Shown: positions 40,273-49,129 of the stretch, one piece after another
Position numbering within the stretch: the first letter of the stretch is position 1
Layout of the letters: every line of letters begins with the position of its first letter
Source of the DNA: SZUA-36 sp963749115
GTDB lineage: Bacteria > Pseudomonadota > Gammaproteobacteria > Xanthomonadales > SZUA-36
DNA length: 64,000 nucleotides
Direction of reading: 5' to 3'
NCBI GenBank assembly: GCA_963749115.1
Contig: CAVVLP010000002.1
Span: 434,001 to 498,000, forward strand
Notes under the pieces: model-generated
The model's input: only the letters and a program-made list of their open reading frames with translations
Told to the model about the DNA's origin: nothing
Databases searched by the model: none
Program-made: the position numbers and the translations under genes

Positions 40273-40369
40273 ACAACACCGGCCTGATACAGATGCTACT
40301 GGGTTAATTTTCCTGCTCGGGTTAGAATCCGCCTTCTTTTTACGTTTATGATCTGCCGGATAACGGCTT

Positions 40370-41410
40370 GTGAATAACCACTCCAAGGATAGTGATCTTT
40401 TGATGCCAGTCACTGACACACTGAACAGACCATTGAAGGATTTGAGAATTTCGGTTATGGATCGTTGCAATCTTCGTTGTACCTATTGCATGCCGGAAGA
40501 GTCACTCAATGGCAGGGGTGTATTTTTGCCCTCACATCATTTATTAAGCGACGGTGAAATCGAGTTACTGGTGCGTGTGTTTACCAGGCTGGGTGTGCAC
40601 AAGGTTCGTCTGACCGGTGGTGAGCCGCTGTTGCGTCCGGGTTTTGTCGAACTGGTCAGCCGAATTTCCGCGATTGATGGCATAACGGACCTGGCCTTGA
40701 CGACCAACGCGGTCTTGTTACCGCGCTATGCCTCGGCGCTTAAGAAAGCGGGTCTCGGCCGCATCACCGTCAGCCTGGATAGCCTGGATGAAACGGTTTT
40801 CCGAAAAATGGCCGGCGGGCGTGGTTCGGTGACCGAGGTGCTGGATGGCATCAGGGCTGCCGAGGAGGCAGGTTTTGACCATCTGAAGATCAATACGGTG
40901 GTACAACGTAATATCAATGAGCACACGGTTCCTGACCTGGTGGCGCATTTTAGAAATAGCGGTCATACCCTGAGGATGATTGAATTCATGGACGTGGGTA
41001 ACGTCAATCATTGGGACCGCCAACTGGTTGTACCAAGCGCCGACCTGCTAAAGACCATACATGACCGATGGAGCCTGCGCCCGGTTGCAAAACAAACTGT
41101 GGGAGAGACTGCCCGTCGATATGCCTTTACCGATGGCGCCGGTGAAATTGGATTTATAAGCTCGATCACCGAACCTTTTTGTGGTGATTGTTCACGCGCG
41201 CGTATCACGGCCGATGGCACCTTCTACAGCTGCCTTTTCTCTGCGCGCGGTACCGAACTACGCGATAGAATTCGTGATGGTCTGGATGCGGAAGAAATGA
41301 CGGCCGTGATACGGGATTTGTGGCAAAAACGGGCCGACCGCTACAGTGAATTGCGTAGTGAATTGCCACGCGCCCAACCGCATGTTGAAATGTATCGAAT
41401 GGGTGGTTGA
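40370..41410 (+). CDS. moaA: GTP 3',8-cyclase MoaA
   Basis: MoaA is the radical-SAM enzyme that starts molybdenum-cofactor synthesis. The SAM cluster cysteines are in CNLRCTYC (residues 33, 37, 40). KVRLTGGEPLLRPG follows. The second [4Fe-4S] ligands lie in FCGDCSRARI and FYSCLFS. The protein ends in the conserved Gly-Gly tail. The start is GTG 40370, and ATG 40403 (MPVTDTLNRPLKDLRIS) is an equally plausible shorter start. moaD follows 14 bases after the stop. The upstream bases hold a near-duplicate ATGAAAATCA before the moaD start. Confidence 0.96.
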   Translation: MNNHSKDSDLLMPVTDTLNRPLKDLRISVMDRCNLRCTYCMPEESLNGRGVFLPSHHLLSDGEIELLVRVFTRLGVHKVRLTGGEPLLRPGFVELVSRISAIDGITDLALTTNAVLLPRYASALKKAGLGRITVSLDSLDETVFRKMAGGRGSVTEVLDGIRAAEEAGFDHLKINTVVQRNINEHTVPDLVAHFRNSGHTLRMIEFMDVGNVNHWDRQLVVPSADLLKTIHDRWSLRPVAKQTVGETARRYAFTDGAGEIGFISSITEPFCGDCSRARITADGTFYSCLFSARGTELRDRIRDGLDAEEMTAVIRDLWQKRADRYSELRSELPRAQPHVEMYRMGG

Positions 41411-41424
41411 ATGAAAATCACTAG

Positions 41425-41664
41425 ATGAAAATCAGGGTACGCTATTTTGCTTTGTTCCGCGAGCAGGCCGGTTGTGACTCCGAGTATGTCAATTGGACCG
41501 GTGGCACGGCGGCTGAACTGTTTCAAGAGATGGCGGAAAGACACCCGTCGTTGCAAAACCAGGCTGCAGCCCTGGTCGCAATCAATGATGAGATGAGTGC
41601 CTGGGAAACGGCCTTGAAAGAAGACGATGAAGTCTTGTTTTTCCCGCCGGTGGCCGGTGGATGA
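41425..41664 (+). CDS. moaD: Molybdopterin synthase small subunit MoaD
   Basis: A 79-residue ubiquitin-fold sulfur carrier. It begins IRVRYFALFREQAG and ends VLFFPPVAGG, and the C-terminal Gly-Gly would be thiocarboxylated by the MoeB-type enzyme encoded nearby. The stop overlaps the moaE start (ATGA), so translation of the two synthase subunits is coupled. Length and fold fit the family exactly. Confidence 0.95.
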   Translation: MKIRVRYFALFREQAGCDSEYVNWTGGTAAELFQEMAERHPSLQNQAAALVAINDEMSAWETALKEDDEVLFFPPVAGG

Positions 41665-42110
41665 AGTTCTCAGTCAGTGATACGGTGATTGATGTGGATG
41701 CCGCCAAGGCCGCGGTAGCCGACAGGCATTGTGGTGCGCTGGTTGTTTTCGAAGGCTGGATCAGGAACCACAACGAAGGGCAGGAAGTCGAGCGACTTGA
41801 GTACGAGGTGTACCGGCCGGTGGCGGAAAAAGAAGGTGCCAAGATCATCGATGAGGCGCTAACGCGTTTTGCTATCAGCCATGCCGTGTGCATACACCGT
41901 GAAGGTCTGTTGGAGTTGGGTGAATGTGCGGTTGTTGTGTGCGTTTCAGCGGCGCACCGGGATGCAGCTTTTGATGCCTGCCGTTATATCATCGACCAGA
42001 CCAAAACCCGCTTGCCAATCTGGAAAAAAGAACACTATGTGACCGGCGTCAGTGAGTGGGTGAACTGCGAGAATTGTGCGGCGGCAGGACATTCGCACGG
42101 GGATCGTTGA
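41661..42110 (+). CDS. moaE: Molybdopterin synthase catalytic subunit MoaE
   Basis: MoaE adds the dithiolene sulfurs to precursor Z using thiocarboxylated MoaD. Visible marks are GALVVFEGWIRNHNEGQEVERLEYEVYRPVAEKE at the centre, and HRDAAFDACRYIIDQTKTRLPIWKKEHY near the end with the catalytic Lys. The C-terminal tail with a Cys pair (NCENC) and His is somewhat longer than usual. It overlaps moaD and is followed within two bases by the sufU gene, so all four are one operon. Confidence 0.95.
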   Translation: MKFSVSDTVIDVDAAKAAVADRHCGALVVFEGWIRNHNEGQEVERLEYEVYRPVAEKEGAKIIDEALTRFAISHAVCIHREGLLELGECAVVVCVSAAHRDAAFDACRYIIDQTKTRLPIWKKEHYVTGVSEWVNCENCAAAGHSHGDR

Positions 42111-42111
42111 G

Positions 42112-42567
42112 ATGACTGATGAGCGCATGCAGCGTTACAGCGATATCATCATCGAGCATAGCCAGTTTCCACGTCACCATGGCAGCATCGAAAACCCCAG
42201 CCACGCGGGTCAAGGTGAAAATCCTTTTTGTGGCGACCGTGTCAGTTTGCAGTTTTCGGTGAACGCTGCCGGCATTATTGAGAAGGCGGTCGTTAAGAGT
42301 GTTGGCTGCGCGATCTCGACCGCATCGGCCTCGTTAATGGTCAGTCACCTGCACGGGCTTAGCCTGTTGCAGGCAGAAGCGCTGTTCGAGCAAGTCAGGA
42401 ATGTGATCACTACCGGGACGGACGAGTCCAGCGATGAGCAACTGGGGGAACTCGCTGCACTCGCTTTTGCCGGGCGTTATCCTTCCAGAGTCAAATGCGC
42501 GACTTTGCCATGGCACGTGTTGAAGCATGCATTGAAAAGTGATGAATCGGTAGCCACTACCGAGTGA
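42112..42567 (+). CDS. sufU: SufU/IscU-type iron-sulfur cluster scaffold
   Basis: Three conserved cysteines and an Asp are visible in NPFCGD, GCAISTASAS and VKCATLPWHVL, in the order expected for SufU/IscU scaffolds. The helical insertion between the second and third Cys is typical of SufU. It is encoded 1 base after the moaE stop. Its role here is probably to supply clusters or zinc-mediated sulfur transfer; MoaA itself needs two [4Fe-4S] clusters, which may explain the linkage. A SufS-type desulfurase is not in the window. Confidence 0.85.
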   Translation: MTDERMQRYSDIIIEHSQFPRHHGSIENPSHAGQGENPFCGDRVSLQFSVNAAGIIEKAVVKSVGCAISTASASLMVSHLHGLSLLQAEALFEQVRNVITTGTDESSDEQLGELAALAFAGRYPSRVKCATLPWHVLKHALKSDESVATTE

Positions 42568-42581
42568 AGCCTGCTAACGCT

Positions 42582-43301
42582 TTAACTGCAGTCCTTGCAG
42601 TTTGGGTTCCTGCTGATTTTAAGTGATTGCCACTGCCAGTTGCCTGCATCAAAAAGGTGCAATCCGGCAGGTGTTTGCAATCCTGCCAGATGAGCCAGTG
42701 CAAAATATGCGGTGGAGGTGCCGGTGATACCGGCTACCGGGGCAAATATGCCCGCACCAGGACAATCTTCCAATGTATCCGGAGCCGAGCCATAGATGCA
42801 GCGGTAACAGGCTTGTGCAGGCAGGTCAGGGCGCATCAGCATGACCTGGCCTTCCATGCGGATACACGCCGCCATGATCCAGGGAATCTTTAGCTCAAGA
42901 CAACTGCGATTGACCGCCAGGCGGGTGCCGTAGTTGTCACTGCTATCGATCACCAGGTCGCAGCCGGGAAAAAGCGTCTGCATATCTTCATCGGCCATAC
43001 GCCGCGTTATGGATTGCAAGCGGGTATCCGGGTTCAGATTCCGTAACGCATCGATTGCAGCCTCGGTTTTGAGCCGGCCCAGGTCAGCCTGGCGATAGAG
43101 TATTTGGCGCGCGAGATTGCTCTCCTCCACGGTGTCAAAATCACATAGTGTTAATTTACCGACACCGCTCGAAACCAGGTATTGCGCGACCGCACAACCC
43201 AGACCACCGACACCGATCAGGACTACATGGGCGTCCCTGATACGTTGCTGACCGGCGGCACCGATAGCCGTGAGTGGCAGGTGTGCAGAATATCTGTGCA
43301 T
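42582..43301 (-). CDS. moeB: HesA/MoeB/ThiF-type adenylyltransferase
   Basis: An E1-like enzyme that adenylates the C-terminal glycine of MoaD (or ThiS). The ATP site VLIGVGGLGCAVAQYL is at about residues 27-42, with an Arg finger in NLARQ. The zinc cysteines form two CxxC pairs (CYRC near 165 and CKDC at the C-terminus). The activation cysteine is probably Cys in EDCPGAGIF. The length of 239 aa is typical. Placement next to moaC and facing moaD supports MoeB rather than ThiF, but substrate choice is inferred. Confidence 0.85.
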   Translation of the reverse strand: MHRYSAHLPLTAIGAAGQQRIRDAHVVLIGVGGLGCAVAQYLVSSGVGKLTLCDFDTVEESNLARQILYRQADLGRLKTEAAIDALRNLNPDTRLQSITRRMADEDMQTLFPGCDLVIDSSDNYGTRLAVNRSCLELKIPWIMAACIRMEGQVMLMRPDLPAQACYRCIYGSAPDTLEDCPGAGIFAPVAGITGTSTAYFALAHLAGLQTPAGLHLFDAGNWQWQSLKISRNPNCKDCS

Positions 43302-43307
43302 TTTAAA

Positions 43308-43820
43308 CTAGTTGTTATCCAGTATTGCTTGCGCCGTTGCCGACAAGCCATCCGGATGTAACCAGTTACCGCGTTTGCCACCGGATTTGTACAGGAGTTT
43401 TACATCGGTGATTTCAAGCGCTGCATTGATTGGTTTGGCCAGGTCCCAGATGGTCAACAGGGCGATGTTAAGACCACACAGGGCTTCCATTTCGACACCG
43501 GTCTGCGCGTTGATTTCAGCCACGGCAAAGACTTCGACTGCAAACTCGTCCGCAATGAGACGGGTGTGTATGGATACACGGTTGAGAGAAATCGGGTGGC
43601 ATAGCGGAATCAGGGACGGTGTCTGCTTGGCTGCCTGGATACCGGCAAATTCCGCCAGTGCCAGCGCATCACCCTTTGGCAGGGATTTGTCTTTCAACAA
43701 TGTGAATGCCGTTTTACCAACATTGATTTTTCCGCTGGCCAGCGCCAGGCGACAGGTAACAGGCTTGGCGGAGACGTCAGCCATCGACAACCCATGTTGT
43801 GCTTGTTCTGAATCAGGCAT
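43308..43820 (-). CDS. moaC: Cyclic pyranopterin monophosphate synthase MoaC
   Basis: MoaC converts the MoaA product to cPMP. Conserved features are SMADVSAKPVTCRLA near the start, the LIPLCHPISLNRV core and the EMEALCGLNIALLTIWDLAK helix near residue 120. The protein carries a slightly extended N-terminus (170 residues). It lies 6 bases after ade and 6 bases before moeB on the minus strand, so MoaC is in a different operon from MoaA, D and E. Confidence 0.95.
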   Translation of the reverse strand: MPDSEQAQHGLSMADVSAKPVTCRLALASGKINVGKTAFTLLKDKSLPKGDALALAEFAGIQAAKQTPSLIPLCHPISLNRVSIHTRLIADEFAVEVFAVAEINAQTGVEMEALCGLNIALLTIWDLAKPINAALEITDVKLLYKSGGKRGNWLHPDGLSATAQAILDNN

Positions 43821-43826
43821 GTCTTA

Positions 43827-44849
43827 TCAGGCTCCGGTGGTCATTTGGCGTATCGCTTGAATATGATCAAGGTGGTCTTGTTTCTCGTCCCGGGTCAGGA
43901 ATGATGATTCAAAGCCATTGATGGTCAGTTGAAAAATTTCATCCCGCGTGAGACCGCTTGCGTCGATCAGGGTATTGAAATTCTCGTTCATATAACCACC
44001 GAAATAGGCAGGGTCGTCGGAATTGATACAGGCGTTCAAACCCAGTGCAAGCATTTTTCTGAGCGGGTGCTCAGACATGTCCTTGACCACCGCCAGTCGC
44101 AGGTTGGATAGCGGACAGACGGTCAGCGACATCCGTTCATCAACCAGTCGCTTAACGAGGTCTTCGTCCTCCAAAGAACGGTTACCATGGTCGATACGAT
44201 CCACTTGCAACAGGTCAAGTGCCTCGAAGACATATTCCGGCGGTCCTTCTTCGCCCGCGTGTGCAACCCGTTTGAGGCCTTTTTCGGCGGCACTTGCAAA
44301 CACCTGTTGAAACAGGGCGGGTGGGTGCCCCAGTTCGGATGAATCCAGTCCCACGCCCGTGATCCTGTCCAGGTAAGGCCCGGCGGCCTGCAGTGTTGCA
44401 AAGGCACTTGCCTCATCGAGGTGGCGTAAGAAACACATGATGAGTTTGCTGCTGATACCGAGCTCGGATTGCGCCTTTTCGAGGGCGCTACAGATACCGT
44501 GCATGAAAACTTCAAACCCGATACCGCGTTCGGTATGACCCTGCGGGTCAAAAAATATCTCGCAATGCACAACGTTCTGTTGATGGCAGCGTAGCAGGTA
44601 GGCCCAGGTCAGATCGTGAAAGTCCTGCTCGGTTTGTAGCACGGACATTCCTTGATAATAAAGATCAAGAAAGTCTTGTAAGCAATTGAAATTATATGCT
44701 TTAGTTATTGCTTCAACATCGGGATACGGTAAGGTAACAGCATTACGCTCCGCCAGTTCGAACATCATGGCAGGTTCGAGACTGCCTTCGATATGGATGT
44801 GCAGTTCGGCCTTCGGAAGTCTCGCGACCAGTTGTTTGAGTTCAGACAT
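43827..44849 (-). CDS. Adenine deaminase, ADA-like family
   Basis: A zinc aminohydrolase. The metal ligands are visible as ELHIHIEGS (His17, His19), a further His in AHAGEEGPPEY, and the NSDDPAYFGGY aspartate. The SSELGHPP stretch, in place of the DLAGDE-type loop of true adenosine deaminases, points to the adenine deaminase branch represented by Pseudomonas PA0148. It hydrolyses adenine to hypoxanthine and ammonia, so purine salvage is the role. A 63-base upstream in-frame extension lacks homology. It is second in the galE operon. Confidence 0.85.
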   Translation of the reverse strand: MSELKQLVARLPKAELHIHIEGSLEPAMMFELAERNAVTLPYPDVEAITKAYNFNCLQDFLDLYYQGMSVLQTEQDFHDLTWAYLLRCHQQNVVHCEIFFDPQGHTERGIGFEVFMHGICSALEKAQSELGISSKLIMCFLRHLDEASAFATLQAAGPYLDRITGVGLDSSELGHPPALFQQVFASAAEKGLKRVAHAGEEGPPEYVFEALDLLQVDRIDHGNRSLEDEDLVKRLVDERMSLTVCPLSNLRLAVVKDMSEHPLRKMLALGLNACINSDDPAYFGGYMNENFNTLIDASGLTRDEIFQLTINGFESSFLTRDEKQDHLDHIQAIRQMTTGA

Positions 44850-44860
44850 CAAATATTTCT

Positions 44861-45877
44861 CTAAGGGGTCTTGTCTTGCAGCGAGTTCTGCCAACGCCAT
44901 GAATCCTTGCACATGTTTTCGAGTGTGCGGCTTGCCTGCCAGCCCAGCAGACGATTGGCAAGACCGGTGTCAGCCCAGCATCTTGCGATATCACCCGCAC
45001 GACGCTCGCTGATTCGATAAGGAACCTTGCATTGATTGGTTTTCTCAAAAGTCCTGATCATTTCCAGTACGGATACACCCTGGCCGGTACCAAGGTTTAC
45101 CGTTAATATATCCCGTTTGTTCCGCAGGTAGTCCAGCGCGGCTACGTGCCCGTTGGCCAGGTCGACAACGTGGATATAATCCCGCACACCGGTGCCATCA
45201 GGCGTGTCGTAATCATCGCCAAATACGGTTAACTCATCACGCAGACCCGCAGCGGTCTGTGCTATGAAGGGCATCAGGTTGTTGGGGACGCCCCTGGGGT
45301 TTTCGCCGATAAGTCCACTTTCATGTGCACCGACCGGGTTGAAATAGCGCAAACGGGCCAGACGCCAGTTCGGTTCCGCCCAGAAGAGATCCGCCAGCAT
45401 GTCTTCAATGACAAGCTTGGTTGCGCCATACGGGTTGGTGGTGGAGCGTGGAAAATCCTCGGTGATGGGCACACTGGCCGGATTGCCGTAGACCGTGGCC
45501 GATGACGAAAATACCATGGTCCTGACGCCGGCATGCCCCATGGCCATCAGTAAATTAAGCGTTCCGCCAATGTTGTTCTCGTAATAAGCCAGGGGCTGAT
45601 GCATTGACTCACCAACGGCCTTCAAACCCGCAAAATGCATAACCGCTGTAACCGGGTGTTCGTTAAACAGGCGTTTCAGCATAGCCCCGTCACGTATGTC
45701 ACCCTCGATAAAGACCGGTTCGCGATCACAAATCTGACCGATCCGTTTGATTACAGCGGCATCGCTATTGCACAGGTTATCCAGCACAACCACATCATGT
45801 CCCGCTTCGAGTAGAGCAACACAGGTATGTGAGCCGATAAAGCCCGTACCACCTGTGACCAGTATCGATGTTTTCAA
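44861..45877 (-). CDS. galE: UDP-glucose 4-epimerase
   Basis: An extended short-chain dehydrogenase that interconverts UDP-glucose and UDP-galactose. The NAD fingerprint TGGTGFIGSH is at residues 8-17, the catalytic Tyr-X3-Lys is in NPYGATK near 150, and Ser in FSSSATVYG near 125. The 338-residue length is normal. It is the first gene of a minus-strand run (galE, ade, moaC, moeB) with gaps of 11, 6 and 6 bases. It is divergent from rfbB, so surface-sugar genes surround this point. Confidence 0.96.
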   Translation of the reverse strand: MKTSILVTGGTGFIGSHTCVALLEAGHDVVVLDNLCNSDAAVIKRIGQICDREPVFIEGDIRDGAMLKRLFNEHPVTAVMHFAGLKAVGESMHQPLAYYENNIGGTLNLLMAMGHAGVRTMVFSSSATVYGNPASVPITEDFPRSTTNPYGATKLVIEDMLADLFWAEPNWRLARLRYFNPVGAHESGLIGENPRGVPNNLMPFIAQTAAGLRDELTVFGDDYDTPDGTGVRDYIHVVDLANGHVAALDYLRNKRDILTVNLGTGQGVSVLEMIRTFEKTNQCKVPYRISERRAGDIARCWADTGLANRLLGWQASRTLENMCKDSWRWQNSLQDKTP

Positions 45878-45992
45878 ATGCGTCGCCTCTTTGCTTTGGT
45901 CAGGTTGATTAAGCCTGAATAATACAGCTTCCGGTTGAATTGTGGGAGCTTGAGATTATAATCACAACACTCCATCAGATGTCTGAATAACC

Positions 45993-47057
45993 ATGAAAAT
46001 TCTTGTTACTGGCGGTGCCGGCTTTATCGGTTCCGCATTGATTCGTTACCTGGTTGCAGAAACCGATAACGAGATCATCAACCTCGATAAGCTGACCTAT
46101 GCCGGTAATCTGGATTCGCTGCTGCCGATAGCGGATTCGTCCCGTTACCGGTTCGAGCAGGCCGATATTTGTGAACGTGAATCACTGGATCGCATTTTTG
46201 CCACGTATCAACCGGATGCCGTAATACACCTGGCGGCTGAAAGTCACGTCGACCGTTCGATTGACGGACCGGGTGATTTTATCCAGACCAACCTGGTCGG
46301 TACATACAACATGCTGGAGGCTGGCCGTAGCTACTGGTCCGGTATGTCTGAGACGGCCAGGGCAGGCTTCCGCTTTCTGCATGTTTCCACCGATGAGGTT
46401 TACGGTGACCTTGCCGGTTGCGACGATTTGTTCCGCGAAGATACCTCCTATGACCCCAGTTCTCCCTATGCCGCAACCAAGGCCGGTTCGGATCACCTGG
46501 TCAGGGCCTGGGGACGTACCTTCAAATTCCCGGTGCTGGTTACCAATTGTTCCAATAATTACGGACCTTACCAGTTTCCGGAGAAGCTCATCCCCCACAT
46601 GATTCTGAATGCCCTGAAGGGCAAGGCCTTACCGATGTACGGTGATGGCAAACAGATAAGGGACTGGTTATATGTCGATGACCATGCACGCGCACTTTAC
46701 CGTGTGCTCAATACCGGTAAGCCGGGGGAAACCTATAACATTGGCGGGCTGAACGAGAAGAAGAATATTGATGTGGTGAAAGAAATTTGTGCCATCATGG
46801 ATGAAATGGTCACCGATAAACCCGCCGGCATCAACCGTTTTGAAGAGTTGATCACGTTTGTCAAAGACCGCCCCGGTCACGATGAGCGCTACGCTATCGA
46901 TGCAGACAAGATCAATACCGACCTGGGCTGGACGCCGGCTGAAGATTTTGCTTCCGGTATCCGCAAAACCGTTGCCTGGTATCTGGAAAATCGCCAGTGG
47001 TGGCAGCGGGTTGTGGATGGTAGCTATCGCCTGGAACGGCTCGGCGCCGGGAGTTAA
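45993..47057 (+). CDS. rfbB: dTDP-glucose 4,6-dehydratase
   Basis: RfbB makes dTDP-4-keto-6-deoxyglucose on the way to rhamnose and related sugars. The GGAGFIG fingerprint is at residues 7-13. The dehydratase active site is in STDEVYGDL near 135 with Asp-Glu, the Tyr-X3-Lys in SPYAATKAGSDHLVRA near 165, and the substrate motif RPGHDERYAID near 300. No rfbA, C or D genes accompany it, so it stands alone here. Confidence 0.95.
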   Translation: MKILVTGGAGFIGSALIRYLVAETDNEIINLDKLTYAGNLDSLLPIADSSRYRFEQADICERESLDRIFATYQPDAVIHLAAESHVDRSIDGPGDFIQTNLVGTYNMLEAGRSYWSGMSETARAGFRFLHVSTDEVYGDLAGCDDLFREDTSYDPSSPYAATKAGSDHLVRAWGRTFKFPVLVTNCSNNYGPYQFPEKLIPHMILNALKGKALPMYGDGKQIRDWLYVDDHARALYRVLNTGKPGETYNIGGLNEKKNIDVVKEICAIMDEMVTDKPAGINRFEELITFVKDRPGHDERYAIDADKINTDLGWTPAEDFASGIRKTVAWYLENRQWWQRVVDGSYRLERLGAGS

Positions 47058-47069
47058 TCCTGAACATGC

Positions 47070-47119
47070 ATGCAGCAAGAACTCGCTGCATAGGGTTTCA
47101 GTGCCATTGACGCTGAAAC
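47070..47119. terminator. Tandem hairpins between convergent rfbB and tnaA
   Basis: ATGCAGC 47070-47076 pairs with GCTGCAT 47085-47091, and GTTTCAG 47095-47101 pairs with CTGAAAC 47113-47119. Neither is followed by a clear T-run, so they are weak terminator candidates separating the two convergent genes. Confidence 0.4.
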
Positions 47120-47132
47120 GTTGGTATTTTCA

Positions 47133-48512
47133 TTACACCGGCAAGGGTTTTAGCTGTGCAGTGAAATGTCGCAGGGAGCCCGGTTCCCAGGTCACTTCCA
47201 ATCCTGGTATCCCGGTTAAATTATTTTTTAACTCTTCGAAAACTTCGACGACGTAATCCGCCTGGGCCTGCGTGTAAACACGACGTGGCATGGCCAGCCT
47301 GACCAGTTCCATCGCTGCCGGTTTTTCACTGCCATCGGGTTGACGGCCAAACATGAAGCTTCCAATTTCAACCCCGCGGATACCACCCTGGATGTAAAGT
47401 GCAACCGCAAGTGCCTGTGCCGGGTATTGCAGTGACGGAATATGAGACAGCAGCTTTTTCGCATCGACAAAAATGGCGTGACCACCCGCCGGCTTCATTA
47501 CCGGTACACCCATTGCGTCCAGTCTTTCATTGATATACTGGATGGACCGAATCCGGTACTGCAGATAATCCTCGTGAACGATTTCCTCGAGACCGGTTGC
47601 TATACACTCCATATCACGACCCGAAAGACCGCCATAGGTCGGGAAACCCTCGGTCATGATCAGGCGTGTACGGGCTTTTTCCGCCCATTCATCGTTGTTC
47701 AGCGCCAGCCAGCCACCCATGTTCGCAAAGGTATCCTTCTTGGCGCTCATGGTCATACCATCGGCATGGGAAAATATTTCCCTGACGATTTCCTTGACCG
47801 ATTTGTCCTGGTAACCCGGTTCACGCAACTTGATAAAGTAGGCATTTTCTGCAAAACGGGCACTGTCGATTATCAGTGGTTTGCCATACTTGTCGCAGAT
47901 GGCCTTGGTGCCGCGAATATTGGCCATCGATACGGGTTGGCCGCCAATGGCGTTGTTGGTAATGGTGATCTCGACCATCGGAATATTGTCGGCCTCGCGT
48001 GACAGCAATTCTTCCAGTTTTTCGAGGTCCATATTGCCCTTGAACGGATATTCCAGAGAAGGTTCGAGACCTTCCTTGATCACCAGGTCCCGCGCATCGA
48101 TCTCAGCGTCTTCAAAATTGGCACGGGTGGTGTCGAAATGGGTATTGTTGGGTACGATCTTGCCCTTGCCATGCCCGTCGGCAACAACAAAAGTGAGAAT
48201 GTGTTCCGCGGCCCGGCCCTGGTGGGTTGGTATGACGTGTTTGAAGGGCATCAGGTCTTTTATAGCGGCTTCAAAACGATAATAGGAAGGTGAACCTGCG
48301 TAGGATTCATCACCCTTCATCAGCGCTGACCACTGGTTTGTGCTCATTGCACCTGTGCCGGAATCGGTCAGCAGATCAATGATGACATCCTCTGATCGTA
48401 ACGAAAACAGGTTGTAATGGGCTTCCCTGATCAGCTTTCGGCGTTCCTCAACCGTGGTCATTTTTATCGGTTCAACCGTTTTGATCCGGAAGGGTTCGAT
48501 GATGGTTTTCAT
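47133..48512 (-). CDS. tnaA: Tryptophanase
   Basis: A PLP enzyme of the beta-eliminating lyase family that converts tryptophan to indole, pyruvate and ammonia. The PLP lysine is in TMSAKKD near residue 257. LLTDSGTGAMS, PTHQGRAAE and NNTHFDTT are family motifs. The diagnostic C-terminal segment GVEIGSFMFGRQ resembles tryptophanase (VEIGSF) rather than tyrosine phenol-lyase (MERG.VSAGR). Length is 459 aa. The last gene of a putative four-gene operon, it has an AAGGAA ribosome site. A paralogue of the tyrosine phenol-lyase type lies three genes upstream. Confidence 0.9.
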   Translation of the reverse strand: MKTIIEPFRIKTVEPIKMTTVEERRKLIREAHYNLFSLRSEDVIIDLLTDSGTGAMSTNQWSALMKGDESYAGSPSYYRFEAAIKDLMPFKHVIPTHQGRAAEHILTFVVADGHGKGKIVPNNTHFDTTRANFEDAEIDARDLVIKEGLEPSLEYPFKGNMDLEKLEELLSREADNIPMVEITITNNAIGGQPVSMANIRGTKAICDKYGKPLIIDSARFAENAYFIKLREPGYQDKSVKEIVREIFSHADGMTMSAKKDTFANMGGWLALNNDEWAEKARTRLIMTEGFPTYGGLSGRDMECIATGLEEIVHEDYLQYRIRSIQYINERLDAMGVPVMKPAGGHAIFVDAKKLLSHIPSLQYPAQALAVALYIQGGIRGVEIGSFMFGRQPDGSEKPAAMELVRLAMPRRVYTQAQADYVVEVFEELKNNLTGIPGLEVTWEPGSLRHFTAQLKPLPV

Positions 48513-48557
48513 TGCTGTTCCTTGGTTTCCAGTCCGCTAAGCAAACACTGAATAAAA

Positions 48558-49100
48558 TCAGGATTCGAGACTGAATTCTTTTTCATGCATGAAAGCGGCG
48601 TGCCTTGGGGCCCGCTTTGTCTGGCTCCATTCTTCGACCATCTCCGGTGCCAGTTCGTAAAGCTTCTCAAGCGCCCCGGGGCGCTCGACATTCGCACAGA
48701 GTTCCAGGCGGTGACCATTGGGGTCAAAGAAATAGATGGATTTGAAAAGGTAATGGTCGGTTGGGCCGATAACGTCCAGACCGGTGGCCTCAATATGCTC
48801 TTTGGCTCTGTTCAGGTCTTCCATATCGCCAATTTCAAAAGCGATATGCTGCACCCAGGCCGGTGTGTTTTCATCCCGTCCCATCGGTGGGGAATTGGGT
48901 ATTTCGAAAAATGCCAGTACATTGCCCTGGCCGGCATCCAGGAAGATATGGATATAGGGGTCGGGCGCCTTGGTGCTGGGTACCTGGTCCTCGGCGATGG
49001 CCAGTAGCAGGTCCATATTCAGCACTTCTTTGTAAAATGCGACCGTTTCCTTTGCGTCCTTGCAACGGTAGGCCACGTGGTGAATTTTCCTGATTTTCAT
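48558..49100 (-). CDS. VOC superfamily (glyoxalase/dioxygenase-like) protein
   Basis: The metal-ligand pattern of a VOC fold is present: HHVAYRCKD near residue 7, QHIAFEIGD near 82 and RLELCA near 137. It is a single-chain 180-residue protein, smaller than the 4-hydroxyphenylpyruvate dioxygenase just upstream, with a basic Glu/Arg tail. The function is unknown. Its position between hppD and tnaA suggests work on an aromatic catabolite, either ring cleavage or a glyoxalase/isomerase step (inference). An AGGA ribosome site is present. Confidence 0.8.
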   Translation of the reverse strand: MKIRKIHHVAYRCKDAKETVAFYKEVLNMDLLLAIAEDQVPSTKAPDPYIHIFLDAGQGNVLAFFEIPNSPPMGRDENTPAWVQHIAFEIGDMEDLNRAKEHIEATGLDVIGPTDHYLFKSIYFFDPNGHRLELCANVERPGALEKLYELAPEMVEEWSQTKRAPRHAAFMHEKEFSLES

Positions 49101-49129
49101 ATTTAATCCTGCACTTTTTACGCGTGCGC

